Under the pieces are notes generated by a model. That model was given only the letters and a program-made list of their open reading frames with translations. It was not told the origin of the DNA and searched no databases. A stretch of DNA of 5,166 bases from Campylobacterales bacterium (lineage in GTDB: Bacteria; Campylobacterota; Campylobacteria; Campylobacterales; Arcobacteraceae). Of the stretch, positions 4,897 through 5,166 are shown in pieces. The stretch covers positions 1-5,166 of the forward strand of contig JAIELU010000215.1 of the NCBI GenBank assembly GCA_019752775.1. Direction: 5' to 3'. Position numbers and translations under genes: made by a program. The number at the start of each line of letters is the position of its first letter. The first letter of the stretch is position 1.

Positions 4897-5166
4897 ATGA
4901 ATCAAGTTAAATATTACTTTAGTACAACAGAAGATGGAAATTTATCATATTTAGTAGATGATTTAAAACAAAATGTTGATAAAAATAGACAAACAGTAGC
5001 AAATATAATGGAATATAAAGATGAAGATTTAGTTTATATGAATCAAGTTCATGGAAACAATGTTCAAATAGTTGACATTAATTCACCAAAACTTATAGAA
5101 AATTGTGATGGATTAATCACAAAAGAGAAAGAATTACCACTTATGGTTATGGTGGCTGATTGTATT
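4897..5166 (+). CDS. pgeF: PgeF/YfiH family (laccase-domain, DUF152) protein, 5' part
   Basis: The first 90 codons of a gene that continues beyond the window. The family signatures are clear: MNQVHGNNV (48-56), with H52 as the first metal-ligand His; CDGLIT (70-75); and LMVMVADCI (82-90), with C89 as the Cys ligand in ADCxP. The third ligand, a His further on, is outside the window. The family, once called polyphenol oxidase or laccase-like, includes E. coli YfiH/PgeF, which keeps L-Ser out of the L-Ala position of peptidoglycan precursors. Relatives are purine nucleoside phosphorylases/deaminases, so the exact activity here is not certain. The ATG follows AAGAGA by 4 nt. It is divergent from the methyltransferase gene, with 68 nt between the two preferred starts. 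The incomplete 3' end is due only to the window boundary. Confidence 0.9.
   Translation, partial: MNQVKYYFSTTEDGNLSYLVDDLKQNVDKNRQTVANIMEYKDEDLVYMNQVHGNNVQIVDINSPKLIENCDGLITKEKELPLMVMVADCI

Overview
The window is very AT-rich and looks like a chromosomal segment of a Campylobacterota bacterium, most probably from the Arcobacter group. The evidence is an RNase P RNA end, a lipoprotein that closely resembles the UPF0323 family of Campylobacter and Helicobacter, that lipoprotein's usual glutathionylspermidine-synthase-like ATP-grasp partner, and near-consensus TATAAT -10 boxes. The assignment rests on remembered family resemblance and base composition; no database search was made.

Layout from left to right. 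Positions 1-236 hold the 3' part of rnpB on the + strand, closed by a perfect hairpin at 238-269 that can terminate transcription from either side. All genes from 276 to 4828 are on the minus strand. In transcription order they are: a SAM-dependent methyltransferase (4828-4214), a DUF3144 protein (4177-3896), aroE shikimate dehydrogenase (3877-3074), a 57-residue Cys-containing protein (2994-2821), a UPF0323-type lipoprotein (2735-2052), an ATP-grasp ligase of the glutathionylspermidine synthase family (2048-873), and a small exported lysozyme-like/transglycosylase-like protein (761-276). At the right edge the 5' part of a PgeF/YfiH-family gene runs on the + strand from 4897 and leaves the window.

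Likely transcription units. The first is methyltransferase-DUF3144-aroE, with gaps of 36 and 18 nt and a TATAAT box just upstream. The second is the small Cys protein, which has its own TATAAT box and a strong ribosome-binding site. The third is lipoprotein-ATP-grasp, with a 3-nt gap and a -35/-10 pair at 17-bp spacing whose -35 lies over the stop codon of the small Cys gene. The fourth is the exported lysozyme-like protein. No convincing terminator separates aroE from the genes after it, so read-through is possible.

The most interesting part is the lipoprotein/ATP-grasp pair. Its biochemical role is not established to my knowledge, and the exposed Ser/Gly/Thr-rich tail of the lipoprotein invites a substrate-ligase hypothesis. 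Two further points are the unlisted 57-aa Cys protein beside this pair, and a terminator-like hairpin at 842-871 whose T-tract points the wrong way for the neighbouring genes. Most of the rest is ordinary core-genome content. I saw no mobile element, CRISPR array, tRNA or large repeat. No gene-free stretch exceeds 300 bases.
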